NCBI GenBank assembly: GCA_037974665.1
Contig: CM075768.1
Span: 528,501-592,500, forward strand
Length of the DNA: 64,000 nucleotides
From: Ehretia macrophylla
Taxonomy: Eukaryota; Streptophyta; Magnoliopsida; Boraginales; Ehretiaceae
Direction of reading: 5' to 3'
The notes under the pieces are model-generated. The model was not told the origin of the DNA. It saw nothing but the letters and a program-made list of their open reading frames with translations, and ran no database searches. Of the stretch, positions 35,601 through 47,437 are shown piece after piece; within the stretch, counting starts at the first letter, position 1; each line of letters opens with the position of its first letter. A program made the position numbers and the translations under genes.

Positions 35601-36910
35601 TTATAATGGTATGAAGATTCCATAACAATCATCTCCATTGTTATTGGCGGAATCTGTAGAAATGGATGCCTGATCTGGGGCAATCTCATTGAGTTGCAGC
35701 ATGATGGCCTGAACTTCTTCATAACTGATGGCCGCTGCTAGCTGAGTATTGAGGAAATTCTTGAAGGAGAGGAACTCATGTTGTTCTGGTTGAATTTCCT
35801 TCTTCTGTTTCTAATTGGTTTCTAGCCATGCTTGGACTTTTGGAGTTGAGCAAGAACTATTGTTCATCTTCTTCCACCACATGACACAATGATTTCTTTC
35901 GAAAGCGGTATGACTTGCTGGTTTCTGAAAGATGTATGTTTGAATGCGAATTCTGATCTGAAGATCCATTTTGCACAGAAAACTCTGTAGAATACAAAAA
36001 ATAGGGGAAAATAGGCTAAATGTTCTGGTGCCTTCCAATTTTCTGTGAAGTGCTTGTATCCTTCATAAACTGGTTCTGGTAATATTTATGTTATAGGGCC
36101 ATATGATGCCCACCATTGGATAAACCAATTTGGGACATCTAAGGGGAATGATTTCTTGAAAAGGAAAAACCATTACATATCATGTTTATCATTCTGGCGA
36201 TAGAAGCATCTTAACCACGCCTGAATATAATCATAATAGTTATAGTCTCTAAGGGCTATATTAATTGGGAGTTGTTTGGTTTTTTGTGGGGGTTGTGCCC
36301 ATTGATCAAGGGTGAGCACATTCTGTAGTTTAGCCTTGACATGACTATATTGGCCCGGTTGTTTGTCACTGTCATCTGGGACAAACTCTATTGATTATGT
36401 TGCTATGAGAATGGCCTCATCGTAACTCTGTGTTTTGAATGTGTTATCTGGGATGTAGTTTGAGTTGGGATGAAGAAATGCCCTAGGAAACTCATCTTGG
36501 GTGATGTTTGGGTTCTATCTAAAATGTGTTGGTTCTATTACAAGAATCTGGTCAAAGACGTTCTTGTAAATGTATGAAGGAGAAGGTAACTGTTTAGGTT
36601 CTGGAGTTACTGGTTTTGGTTTAACAACAAGAGGCTGAAAATTGTTACTGACTGTTATCTGTGAATATGATGTACCTGCAACACCTGCATGAACACCGGT
36701 TAACTGTTTTTGTGGGGTCAAAGTACCCAAAAATGTGAGGTTTCTACGTAGGGGTGACTGGGTAGTTATCTATGTATGGGTTATCTGTTTGTCTTCAACC
36801 TTGACTGGGGTTGATGACTGAGCTGGAGTGGTTACTGGTGTGCTAGCTTTCTGGGCATAAGAACTGAGATCGAAGGCCTTTGCTTTGCCTTTGTCTTTCT
36901 TGAGTGCCAT
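35601..36910 (-). pseudogene. Unidentified viral ORF downstream of pol (broken)
   Basis: The start is at ATG 36908-36910 (MALKKDKGKAKAF), about 230 bases after the RNase H stop. The N-terminal part is Lys/Ser/Thr/Pro-rich and low complexity. The middle is richer in aromatics (NYYDYIQAW, NWFIQWWASYGPI, ILPEPVYEGYKHF), and the C-terminal part has a conserved-looking MWWKKMN motif. At least four in-frame stops and one or more frameshifts (near 35940) break it; the span is about 436 codons. Its place matches that of the transactivator/viroplasmin gene in several caulimovirid genera, but I see no diagnostic motif, so function is open. The 36911-37139 gap holds no clear gene. Confidence 0.6.
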
Positions 36911-37139
36911 TGTTACTAAGTCAGGAGTGAATGATTCCTGCAAATGGTTAGCAACAATTTATAGAAAGAAATGCGAAATTGAAATATTATCAATTCTACT
37001 TCTGGATCTAAAATCTTTGTTTCAGTCTACTAGATACGGTGGACTTGAAACAATCCATCTGAATTCATTAATTGAGCTCTTGGTGTCCGTCTCTGTGACC
37101 TGAAAGAAAACAAAATGAAAAGGTATTCCTGAAGGAATC

Positions 37140-37307
37140 CTATATGATAGGCACATGGCCTATTAGAAATTCTCTGGTTAGAAAATCAGGGATGAAATTA
37201 TCCTCTCCCTTGATATATTCTATATCAAAATCGAAAATTGACAGGATAGCCTGCCATCTGGCAAATATTTGTTTAGATGTTATATTCTTCACATCATTTG
37301 TTAATAC
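37140..37307 (-). pseudogene. Viral copy 1 RNase H C-terminus
   Basis: The minus frame ends with IEYIKGEDN and PDFLTREF, characteristic of the end of caulimovirid RNase H, and a stop at 37140-37142. It is separated from its N-terminal part (47147-47437) by element F. The duplicated AATAC lies at 37303-37307. Confidence 0.85.
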
Positions 37308-39705
37308 TGTGAAACCCCACTTTTCTGCTTATTTCGTTTTACGTGCTATACCTCGTTTTGCGTGCATATGACCTGTTTATGTGCTATATGACCTAGAAAG
37401 TTATAATTTTGATGTCAATACTCCTAATACGTGCTAAATGTGCATTCATGAAATTTTCATCAAAAACGGGATCAGGAATTTTATCGTCGATTTTTAGTGA
37501 ATAGTGTTTTCAAAACACGTCCGCTAAAATTTTGAAACTGGTCTTTTTAACCCTTCTAGACCTAGTCCACGGACTTTAATAGACCTGTGTTTGATGAAAA
37601 CGGTTTTAAAATTGACTTAAGAATTTATTAGGATTTTTACACCGACTTTTGCAAAAAATCGAGTTTTAAGCCGACTCGGGTGAAATTCTTTGAATGTAAA
37701 ACTTCTTGTCAGCTAAAAATAATCCACTTGAGATATTTTGGGGTTTGGATAAATATTTTTAACATTGGTGAGTAATAAAATGCTTTTAAAGTCATTAAAA
37801 CACAAAAATTAATTAGTTTTTATAACTTAAACTATATTAACTATTAACTATTTATGCTCAAAGTAGTTACACACACTCACATAATACAAAAACAGACCCA
37901 ATTGCACACACTTGGCCGAGAGGAAGAAGGAGAAAAAGAAAAGAGAATTTTCAAGCTTTTCAATCAAAAATTCAAAGAAAAACTTGGTTTTTGTCTGTAA
38001 AACTTCGTACCGACTTGGATTCCGCTTGTTGGGCATGCACTTCATGCATCCCTAGGCTTTTATCGCATCAAAGGTGAGAGAAAAATTCTAGATCTCAAAA
38101 CTTGTTTTTTGTATTTTTGCGTATAAATGAAGATTGAACCGTTAGAATTGTAATCTGATGTTAGATTATTGCTCCTTGCATGCTAGGGATCGTTTAGTGG
38201 TAATACTACAAGTTTCTGTCGGATGTAGCATAATTTTTATTTTTCAGGTATTAAATTTTGATTAAATTGTTTATTGTTGAATTAATTGAGTTGTGATGAT
38301 CGAAATAGATTGCCGTCGATTTCTAAATACTTGATAATTACATGTTAGCGCTGTTGTAATGCCGAATTTTCGATTACATGGTTCGTGTAAAAATTTGGAA
38401 AATTCCTACCAAGACATCCTAGGGTTTTAGGGTTATAGGGCATGTTTTGGAGGTGTTATGGTGGATTTCCGAGAGGGCTAATGTAGTAGGTTGAATGGAT
38501 GACTGATAGAAACTGATTTGGCAATGTTTGGGTTAGTAGAATGTAAGTTATGAATTTTTGAAGTTTAGGTTGTCATTCTTTAATTTCTTGAACAATGCCT
38601 TTAGATGATTGGGTGGTGTTTGAGTGTTGAATGGTGAGTTGTTGATGAGTAATTTAGAGTTTAATTGTGTATATAATGCATGTCCGGTTAGATGGCCTAC
38701 TTTGTCATCTAACTAAGTTATTGTTGTTTAAATGATAATTGATGCTATCAATGATGAATAAATGATGATTGATTGATGATTGATTGATGATTGATTGATG
38801 ATTGATGATTATGGAGTCTTGGTATGTGTGTGTCACCTCTCAGGCAGCGTTGGGCTGTCGGGTTGATAACGGCATGACTGCCAGAGGCTACCCCCAGCTC
38901 GCATGACGGAGGTGTCATGGAGGGAGGGGCTAGTGAGGTACCTCGGGTGCGTGAGTAATGGGGAGTTATAAGAAGAACGGTTGAGATCGTGATGGCGTTT
39001 GGAGCTACACCAAATAGAGTATCCTTTATTGAATGGTTATATAGTTATGTGATGATAGTATTATTTATGTTATTGTGTGTTTACTGACTCAAAGGATTAT
39101 TCCAAGGAGTTTAGTAGACCTTGCTCGAGATCTATCGGATCCTCATTGGGCTTATTTATATAAGCTCACTCTCTATTATTGCATGCTTACAAGTGTTGCA
39201 GAGCCGGATTACGGCTACGTGCCTCCTGAGGAGGAAAATGTGCCTTACGTGGACGAGTCATATGTCCCAGAGTCTTATCCGTGATTCTGTGCTGTTATTT
39301 ATCATGTATATTAGTTTAGTAGACTTTTTTTATGCTTTATAGTTCTTGTTGTATAGGATGCTGAAAATAATATGAATTAGTTGTTACTATTCTAGCAGCT
39401 TCTTTTTTCTATGGTTAAGTTGTTAGATGGGTCTCAACTTATTTTTGAAATGTATGATAAGGTTGAGGTATTGTATGTTATGTTGGAACGGAGGCAGATA
39501 ACAAGAACTGATTATTGTATATTATGGTTATGTTGTATGTTGTTATGCTGTTGAGGAGTTGTTGTTTGTATGGTTATGGAATTGGATGTTTAATGTTATT
39601 AATGAGGTTGGTTTAGAACCTCGGTATTCTATTTACTGTCGTTATACTGCCGAAATCCCGTTGCGTCCTGACTGATTGTAGGTGGGGTCGAGTTGGGGCG
39701 TGACA
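37308..39705 (+). repeat. 5' LTR of element F
   Basis: The LTR is 2398 bp. It holds the GTGAGAG block at 38066-38100, a TGAT microsatellite (38761-38812) longer than in the 3' LTR, TATA box TATATAA (39157-39163) and the micro-ORF (39183-39284). It ends GGGGCGTGACA. Confidence 0.95.
39183..39284 (+). CDS. Conserved LTR micro-ORF, 33 aa (element F, 5' LTR)
   Basis: ATG 26 bases after the first T of TATATAA, TGA at 39282-39284. Contains DYGYVPPEEENV and PYVDESYVPES. A longer in-frame extension upstream to 39075 exists here and in A but is shifted in D and J, so the short start is preferred. The predicted transcription start is within a few bases of this ATG, so the 5' end of the RNA decides whether it is translatable. 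Confidence 0.5.
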   Translation: MLTSVAEPDYGYVPPEEENVPYVDESYVPESYP

Positions 39706-39711
39706 TTTAAG

Positions 39712-39999
39712 TGGTATCAGAGCGCATGTTAGTTGTTAGCCGGGGTATTCTCGGAATGTGGGTAATGGTCTTAGCATGAAATATGTATGAAAGGAAAGAA
39801 AAGTTAATTATGTATTGATATGACTAAATGATTAAGTGATTATGTGATTTAAGTACTTATGTGATTATGTGATCAATTTGCTTATGTGATTGAAACTTAT
39901 GTGATCTATGTGCTTTATATGAGTTTGTTGTTTATGTGTTAAAAGTTGTATATAACCTATTTACGTGCTATAACCTGTGCTAACTCTTTGACTAGTACG
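39712..39999 (+). other. Primer site and leader of element F
   Basis: TGGTATCAGAGCGCATG at 39712-39728 pairs with initiator tRNA-Met over its first 12 bases. The leader repeats TTATGTGATT words (39820-39920) and reaches the gag ATG. Confidence 0.9.
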
Positions 40000-41340
40000 A
40001 TGGCCGGTAGACCGAGGACTCGTGGTAGGCTCGAGATAGTAGATGAGGTTCCTGGTAATGTGGCACAGGGTCGTGATAGCGGTGATGACAGGTTAGGGGC
40101 AACAATGGATCGGATTGCAGATTTGATGGCAGGACAGGCCCAGTTGTTAGCGGGTCAGGCTGCTCAGACTCAGGCCTTGCAGGCCCAAATACATAATGTA
40201 CAGGGTGGTAATCACGGTCGAAGTACTATGAAGGAGTTTCTGGGGTACTATCCTCCTAGATTTCAGGGAGAGCCTGATGATAGGAAGGCCGAGTCTTGGA
40301 TTAGTAAGTTAGAGAAAATTTTTGATCCTCTCGGGTACACTGATGAGAGGAAGGTGACTTCTGCTGTCTATTTGCTTGATGATGAGGCAGAGGAGTGGTG
40401 GCACACTCTGAGAGCCAGTTGGGAGACCCGGGGTGTTCCGTATGTTTGGGATGCCTTTCTGACTGCTTTTAGGGATAAGTATGTCCCGAGGGTTCCACGG
40501 GAGATGAGAGAGGCTGAGTTCCTGTCTTTGGTACAGGGGGATTCTACTGTGGCTCAGTATGAGGCTACATTCACTAGGTTGTCCCGGTATGCACCGGAGT
40601 TTGTAGCTGTGGAAGAGAGGAAGACCCGTAGATTTATGTTGGGATTGAGGCCCAAGATTCAGGATGCAATGGCTCTGAATCGCTATGATATCTTCACTGA
40701 GGCTTTTGATGCAGCTTCTAGGTTAGAGAAGAGGAAAGGGGATCACATTGTCTCCAGTCAGCCTAGTAAGAGGCCGTATCAGCCACAGGGCCAGCAGGTT
40801 ATATATAGGCCTCTAGTACAGCAGGTTATATATAGGCCTCCAGTACAACAGGTTGTCTACAGGCCACCAGCCCAGCAGGGTTTTTATAGGCCACAAGGGC
40901 AGCAGAGTTACTATCGGCCTCAGTTTCAGCAGGGGCCATATCAGGTTCAGACTACGAATAGGTCAGCCCACTCTTAGGGTCAGTACAGGCCTAGTGTGGT
41001 GAGACCTCAGCAACAGGCTGTATCAGCTGCTTCATCAGCTTCTGGTTCTTCTAGGGGCAGTGTTAGTGCCACATCATCGCAGTGTAATTATTGCAAGCGC
41101 CCAGGGCATGTGGAGTCCGACTGCAGGGTAAAGGCAGGGACATGTTTGGGTTGTGGTAGCAGCGAGCATAGGGCGAATGATTTCCCTAGATATGCGAGGA
41201 CTGAGGGTCGGGCAGCGACTCAGGGTCGGGCAGCGACTCAAGGTTACCAGGGTAGGCCTATGGGCAGTGTACCACAGCAGCAGTGGGTTCAGGCTCGGGC
41301 TTATGCAGTTGATATGGAGGAGATGCCTGAGGAGACTGCA
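40000..41340 (+). pseudogene. gag: Element F gag
   Basis: ATG at 40000 (MAGRPRTRGR), conserved in D and E, is preferred over the upstream in-frame ATG at 39946. It has a capsid-like domain (GYYPPRFQGEPDD, EAEEWWHTL, FTRLSRYAPEF), a Gln/Tyr/Pro repeat zone built on YRPP and QQV words, and two CCHC knuckles. The first, CNYCKRPGHVESDC (41083), is intact; the second (41142-41183) has lost its last Cys, now Phe. The frame is stopped by TAG at 40975-40977 where the relatives have CAG. It is fused in frame to the protease. In an active element it would form the particle. Confidence 0.92.
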
Positions 41341-43058
41341 GTGGTGGAATGTAACTTCCTTATACTTGATCAACTTGTTAAAGTGTTGATTGATTCTGGT
41401 GCTGCGCATTCTTTCATTATTCCTGCTTGTGTGCAACGTGTTAATTTGCAACCTGAAAGATTGCCTTATGTGGTTGAGATTAGTACATCTTTGACTGATA
41501 AGTATGTTACTGGCTTAATATGTAAGGATTGTATAATACATGTTAAGGGGTATAATTTTCCTTCAGACCTTATCTTATTTCCTATCCGGGGGTATGATGT
41601 TATTCTGGGTATGGATTGGCTTTCTAAGTATGATGCCTAGTTAAACTGTAGAACCAAGGTAGTATAGTTTCAATTGCCGGATCAGCCAATAGTAGAGGTA
41701 GCGAGTAACCGGGGTGCTAAGACGAGTTTTGTTATCTCGGCAACTAAAGCCGTTAAGTTGGTAAGTAAGGGGTGTTCGGGTTATCTAGCTTATTTGATCA
41801 ACAAGCCATCTGATAAGCTACAGCTAGAGGAAGTCCCTATTATTCGGGAATATCCTAATGTATTTCCCGAGGAGTTGCCAGGGTTGCCGCCAGAGAGAGA
41901 TATAGAGTTTGTGATTAATCTTGTTCCCGGTACTCAACCTATTTCTAAATCGGCGTACCGGATGGCACCAGCTGAGTTGAAGGAGTTGAAAGCTCAGTTA
42001 CAAGAGTTATTGGAGAAAGGATTCATTCAGCAGAGTTCTTCACCTTGGGGAGCTCCTGTTTTATTCGTGAAAAAGAAGGATGGTACCTTGAGGTTATGTA
42101 TAGATTATCGTGGGTTGAATCAGGTGACTATCAAGAATAAATATCCTTTGCCACTAATTGACGAGTTGTTTGATCAACTTCATGGGGCTAAAGTCTACTC
42201 TAAGTTTGATTTGAGGCAGGGGTATTATCAGCTTCGGATTCGTACGGAGGATGTTCCGAAGTCTGCCTTCAGGACTCGGTACGGGCATTATGAGTTTGTT
42301 GTTATGCCCTTTGGATTGACTAATGCACCGGCAGCATTCATGGATTTGATGCATCGAGTCTTTCAGCCGTACTTGGACCAGTTCGTGGTGATTTTTATTG
42401 ATGATATCTTAGTCTATTCTAAATCTGAATCGGAGCACGAGCAACATCTACGGCTTGTATTAGAGAAACTGCAGGAGCATCAGTTGTTTGCCAAGTTCAG
42501 CAAATGTGAATTTTGGCTGCAACGGATTTCTTTTCTTGGCCATGTTATTACACAGGGTGGTATTTCTATAGAGCCCACTAAGATTGAATCGGTGATGTCT
42601 TGGAAACGGCCAGAGAATGTTTCTGATGTCCGTAGCTTTCTTGGCTTGGAGGGTTATTACCGTAGGTTTGTCAAGGACTTCTCGAAGATTGCTGGGCCAC
42701 TATCTAAGTTGACTCAGAAACTGACTATCTTTACTTGGGATGAGAAGTGTGAGAGTGGGTTTCAAGAGTTGAAAAAGAGGTTAACTACCACTCCAGTACT
42801 TGCTCTACCAGAGGAGACCGATAATATGGTTATTTACAGTGATGCATCCAAGGAGGGCTTGGGATGTGTTCTTATGCAGAATGGTCGAGTTATTGCCTAT
42901 GCTTCTCGAAAGTTGAAGCCTTATGAAGAAACTATCCGACTCATGATCTTGAGTTGGCAGCAGTTGTCTTTGCACTCAAGAAGTGGCGTCATTATCTGTG
43001 GGGCAGTAAGTTTGAGATTTTCACTGATCATAAGAGTCTTAAGTACTTATTCTCGTAG
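41341..43058 (+). pseudogene. pol: Element F protease-RT-RNase H
   Basis: The protease has DSGAAHSF (about 41392-41415). TAG stops follow at 41638-41640 and 41665-41667, both from CAG. RT spans about 41860-42700, with [11 protein letters not shown] and the catalytic FIDDILVYS at 42391-42420. RNase H has [10 protein letters not shown] (about 42835-42865). A one-base deletion near 42928, right after ASRKLKPYE, shifts the frame, and a further TAG at 43056-43058 follows in the restored register. All catalytic residues I can see are kept, so decay is recent. Confidence 0.93.
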
Positions 43059-43070
43059 AAAGAGTTAAAT

Positions 43071-44867
43071 ATGCGCCATAGGAGATGGATGGAGCTTCTT
43101 GGAGATTATAATTGTTCTATCAATTATCTGCCTAGAAAGGCAAATGTTGTAGCAGATGCTCTCAGCCGGAAGGCTAGTATTTCTTGTTTGGCTGTCAGGA
43201 AGTGGGAGGTTCTTGAGGAGTTTAGTTATTGGAGACCAAAGTTGACTCAGGTTGGGGTGATGTGTTCACATCTCCGTATTCAGCCTTTATTGTTGTCTCA
43301 GATAAGGGAAGCTCAGCAACTTGATGTTAAACTTCAGAAGATCAAGGATCAGATCACGAATGATCAGTCTGACTTTAAACTGCATGAGGACGGTATTCTT
43401 CGATTTCGGAACAGGATTTGTATTCCCGATGAACCAGGCTTGAGGCGAGGTATTTTGGAGGAAGCTCATAATTCTAAATACACTATTCATCCTGGTAGAA
43501 CCAAGATGTATCGGGATTTGAAGCAACATTATTGGTGGAACAATATGAAGAGGGAGGTTGCTCAGTTCGTGTCTAGATGTTTGACTTGTCAGAGGGTGAA
43601 AGCCGAGCATCAACGACTAGCAGGTTTGCTTCAGCCGTTAGCTATACCACAGTGGAAATGGGAGCATATTACGATGGACTTCGTCACTGGTTTGCCTAGA
43701 ACACCGAGGGGTAATGATGCAGTTTGGGTTGTCGTGGATCGTTTGACGAAGACAGCTCATTTTATTGCAATGAGGATGGGAGATGAGGTTACAAAGCTGA
43801 CGGGTCTCTATCTGGATCAGATTGTTAGACTTCACGGGATTCCGTCTAGTATTGTCTCTGATCGAGATCCTCGATTTACTTCTCGTTTGTGGGAGAAACT
43901 TCAGGAGACTTTGGGTACTCAGCTGAACTTCAGTACCGCGTATCATCCATAGACCGACGGTCAATCTGAGCGGACTATTCAGATTCTGGAAGATATGCTT
44001 AGGGCTTGTGTTCTGGACTTCGGGAAGAACTGGGAGAAACATCTACCGCTTGTCGAGTTTGCCTATAACAATAGTTATCAAGCTACTATTGGAATGACAC
44101 CTTTTGCAGCTCTTTACGGTCGTAAGTGCCGTTCACCTTTATATTGGGACGAGGTAAGAGAGATGAAGACTGTTGATCCGACTATCATGCCAGAACTTCT
44201 TGAGAAGATTGAAAATGTTCAGTTGATCAGGCAGAGAATGCTTATGGCACATAGTAGGTTCAAGAGTTATGCTGATAAACGTCGTCGGGATTTGGAGTTT
44301 GCAGTCGGAGATCGGGTTTTCTTGAGATTGTCTCCTCGAAAGGGGTTTGCTCGTTATGGTAAAGGTGGTAAGCTGAGTCCAAGATTTGTTGGGCCGTTTG
44401 AGATTACCAGCAGGGTTGGTAAGTTGGCATATCGGTTGGCTTTACCGGAGAATTTCTCTAATGTCCACGATGTATTTCACGTGTCTAATTTGCGGAAATA
44501 TAATCCGGATCCTTCTCATATTCTTGAGTCAGAGCCGTTACAACTTCGTGAGAATCTGACTTATGACGAGCGTCCGATTCGTATTCTAGATCAGATGGAC
44601 CGAGAGTTGAGGTCGAAGAGGACTCCGATGGTTAAGGTGTTGTGGAAGTATCACGGCATTGAGGAAGCTACGTGGGAGAGACGAGATCAGATGCAGCAGC
44701 AATACCCAGATCTATTCCGTACATCGAGTAAGAATTTCGAGGATGAAATTTTTATAAGGGGGGGAGAGTGTGAAACCCCACTTTTCTGCTTATCTCGTTT
44801 TACGTGCTATACCTCGTTTTGCGTGCATATGACCTGTTTATGTGCTATAGGACCTAGAAAGTTATAA
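43071..44867 (+). pseudogene. pol: Element F integrase and chromodomain
   Basis: The RNase H end (DALSRKAS) leads into integrase. Its zinc-binding domain spans about 43480-43610 ([22 protein letters not shown]). The catalytic core has MDFVTGLP (about 43675), SDRDPRFTS (about 43857) and QTDGQSERTIQI with its Gln now TAG (43950-43952). The C-terminal GKLSPRFVGPFEI motif follows, then a chromodomain with VKVLWKYHGIEEATWE (about 44630-44680), which directs insertion to marked chromatin. The frame runs through the polypurine tract about 100 bases into the LTR before stopping. Confidence 0.93.
44756..44768 (+). other. Polypurine tract of element F
   Basis: AAGGGGGGGAGAG immediately precedes the 3' LTR. 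Confidence 0.92.
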
Positions 44868-47141
44868 TTTTGATGCCAATACTCCTAATACGTGCTAAAT
44901 GTGCATTCATGAAATTTTCATCAAAAACGGGATCAGAAATTTTATCGTCGATTTCTAGTGAATAGTGTTTTCAAAACACGTCCGCTAAAATTTTGAAACT
45001 GGTCTTTTTAACCCTTCTAGACCTAGTCCACTGACTTTAATAGACCTGTGTTTGATGAAAACGGTTTTAAAATCGGCTTAAGATTTTATTAAGATTTTTA
45101 CACCGACTTTTGCAAAAATCGAGTTTTAAGCCGACTCGGGTGGAATTCTTTGAATGTAAAACTTCTTGTCACCTAAAAATAATCCACTTGAGATATCTTG
45201 GGGTTTGCATAAATATTTTTAACATTGGTGAGTAATAAAATGCGTTTAAAGTCATTAAAACACAAAAATTAATTAGTTTTTATAACTTAAACTATATTAA
45301 GTATTAACTATTTATGCTCAAAGTAGTTACACACACTCACATAACACAAAAACACACCCAATTGCACACACTTGGCTGAGAGAAAGAAGGAGAAAAAGAA
45401 AAGAGAATTTTCAAGCTTTTCAATCAAAAATTCAAAGAAAAACTTGGTTTTTGTCCATATAACTTCGCACCGACTTGGATTCCGCTTGTTGGGCATGCAC
45501 TTCACGCATCCCTAGGCTTTTATCGCATCAAAGGTGAGAGAAAAATTCTAGATCTCAAAACTTGTCTTTTGTATTTTTGCGTATAAATGAAGATTGAACC
45601 GTTAGAATTGTAATCTGATGTTAGATTATTGCTTCTTGCATGCTAGGGATCGTTTAGTGGTAATACTACAAGTTTCTGTCGGATGTAGCATAATTTTTAT
45701 TTTTCGGGTATTAAATTTTGATTAAATTGTTTATTGTTGAATTAATTGAGTTGTGATGATCGAAATCGATTGCCGTCGATTTCTAAATACTTGATAATTA
45801 CATGTTAGTGCTGTTGTAATGCCGAATTTTCGATTACATGGTTCGTGTGAAAATCTGGAAAATTCCTACCAAGACATCCTAGGGTTTTAGGGTTATCGGT
45901 GTTTTGGAGGTGTTATGGTGGATTTCCGAGAGGGCTAATGTAGTAGGTTGAATGGGTGAGTGATAGAAACTGATTTGGCAATGTTTGGGGTTAGTAGAAT
46001 GTAAGTTATGAATTTTTGAAGTTTAGGTTGTCATTCTTTAATTTCTTGAACGATGCCTTTAGATGATTGGGTGGTGTTTGAGTATTGAATGGTGAGTTGT
46101 TGATGAGTAATTTAGAGTTTAATTGTGTATATAATGCATGTCCGATTAGATGGCCTACTTTGTCATCTAACTAAGTTATTGTTGTTTAAATTATAATTGA
46201 TGCTATCAATGATGAATAAATGATGATTGATTGATGATTGATGATTATGGAGTCTTGGTATGTGTGTGCCACCTCTCGGGCAGTGTTGGGCTATCGGGTT
46301 GATAATGGCATGACTGCCATAGGCTACCCCCAGCTCGCATGACGGAGGTGTCATGGAGGGAGGGGCTAGTGAGGTACCTCGGGTGTGTGAGTAATGGGGA
46401 GTTATAAGAAGAACGGTTGAGATCGTGATGGCGTTTGGAGCTACACCAAATAGAGTATCCTTTATTGAATGGTTATATAGTTATGTGATGATAGTATTAT
46501 TTATGTTATTGTGTGTTTACTGACTCAAAGGATTATTCCAAGGAGTTTAGTAGACCTTGCTCGAGATCTATCGGATCCTCACTGGGCTTATTTATATAAG
46601 CTCACTCTCTATTATTGCATGCTTACAGGTGTTGCAGAGCCGGATTACGGGTACGTGCCTCCTGAGGAGGAAAATGTGCCTTACGTGGCCGAGTCATATG
46701 TTCCAGAGGCTTATCCGTGATTCTGTGCTATTATTTATCATGTATATTAGTTTAGTAGCCTTTTTCTATGCTTTATAGTTCTTGTTGTATAGGATGCTGA
46801 AAAGAATATGAATTAGTTGTTTCTATTCTAGCAGCTTCTTTTGTCTATGGTTAAGTTGTTAGATGGGTCTTAACTTATTTTTTAAATGTATGATAAGGTT
46901 GAGGTATTGTATGTTATGTTGGAACGGAGGCAGATAACAAGAACTGATTATTGTATATTACGGTTATGTTGTGTGTTGTTATGCTGTTGAGGAGTTGTTG
47001 TTTGTATGGTTATAGAATTGGATGTTTAATGTTATTAATGAGGTTGGTTTGAAACCTCGGTATTCTATTTACTGTCGTTATACTGCCGAAATCCCGTTGC
47101 GTCCTGACCGATTGTAGGTGGGGTCGAGTTGGGGCGTGACA
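44769..47141 (+). repeat. 3' LTR of element F
   Basis: The LTR is 2373 bp and collinear with the 5' LTR apart from scattered substitutions and a shorter TGAT microsatellite (46211-46242). It holds the GTGAGAG block near 45527-45560, a TATA box, and the micro-ORF 46619-46720. Confidence 0.95.
46619..46720 (+). CDS. Conserved LTR micro-ORF, 33 aa (element F, 3' LTR)
   Basis: Open like its partner at 39183-39284. Differences include Asp to Ala in YVAES and a Ser to Ala near the end, plus synonymous changes (GGC/GGG, GTC/GTT). Confidence 0.48.
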   Translation: MLTGVAEPDYGYVPPEEENVPYVAESYVPEAYP

Positions 47142-47146
47142 AATAC

Positions 47147-47437
47147 GTCTTTGGCTGATTTACAGTCAACACGTACTATAAATTTCTAGTTCAACAAATC
47201 ATCTTGAAATTTTGAAATACATTTTACAATGGACAAAATCTCTTTTTTGACTGTTGAATAGTTCTGTTGGGCTTTATCCCAAGTTCCTGAATAGAAACGA
47301 ACAATGTGTTCTTTTCCTTGAAAGATCTGTTTTAATATACCACCAAATCCTAATTCATAAGCATTTTTCTGAACTATCTTTGGGGTGTTTGGTTGACATA
47401 AAGTCAAAACTCGTAAAACCTTAAATTGTCGCTTAAT
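47147..47437 (-). pseudogene. Viral copy 1 RNase H N-terminal part
   Basis: The frame at 47186-47407 has GTWDKAQQNYSTVKKEILSI, the core RNase H motif of caulimovirids, with an upstream Ala-Tyr-Glu-Leu-Gly-Phe-Gly segment where the first catalytic Asp would be expected (a Asn-Ala is seen instead). It joins RT on the right and is cut by F on the left. Confidence 0.82.

Larger units (their letters stand above)
37308..47141 (+). mobile_element. Element F: complete Tekay/Del-type chromovirus retrotransposon
   Basis: Full structure: 5' LTR 37308-39705, tRNA-Met primer site 39712, gag-pol 40000-44867, polypurine tract 44756-44768, 3' LTR 44769-47141. A perfect 5-bp duplication AATAC (37303-37307, 47142-47146) flanks it, and the uninterrupted target survives in viral copy 2 at 50859-50863. 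About five differences occur in the first 200 bases of the LTR pair. The coding region has five TAG stops and one frameshift, so it is not autonomous now. It is the nearest candidate source of proteins for A and D in this window. Confidence 0.96.

Noticed and set aside
39712..39728. tRNA-like sequence at primer sites (also 3553, 15828, 27799, 59710)
   Set aside because: Only the 12-base complement of the tRNA-Met 3' end is present; no tRNA gene.
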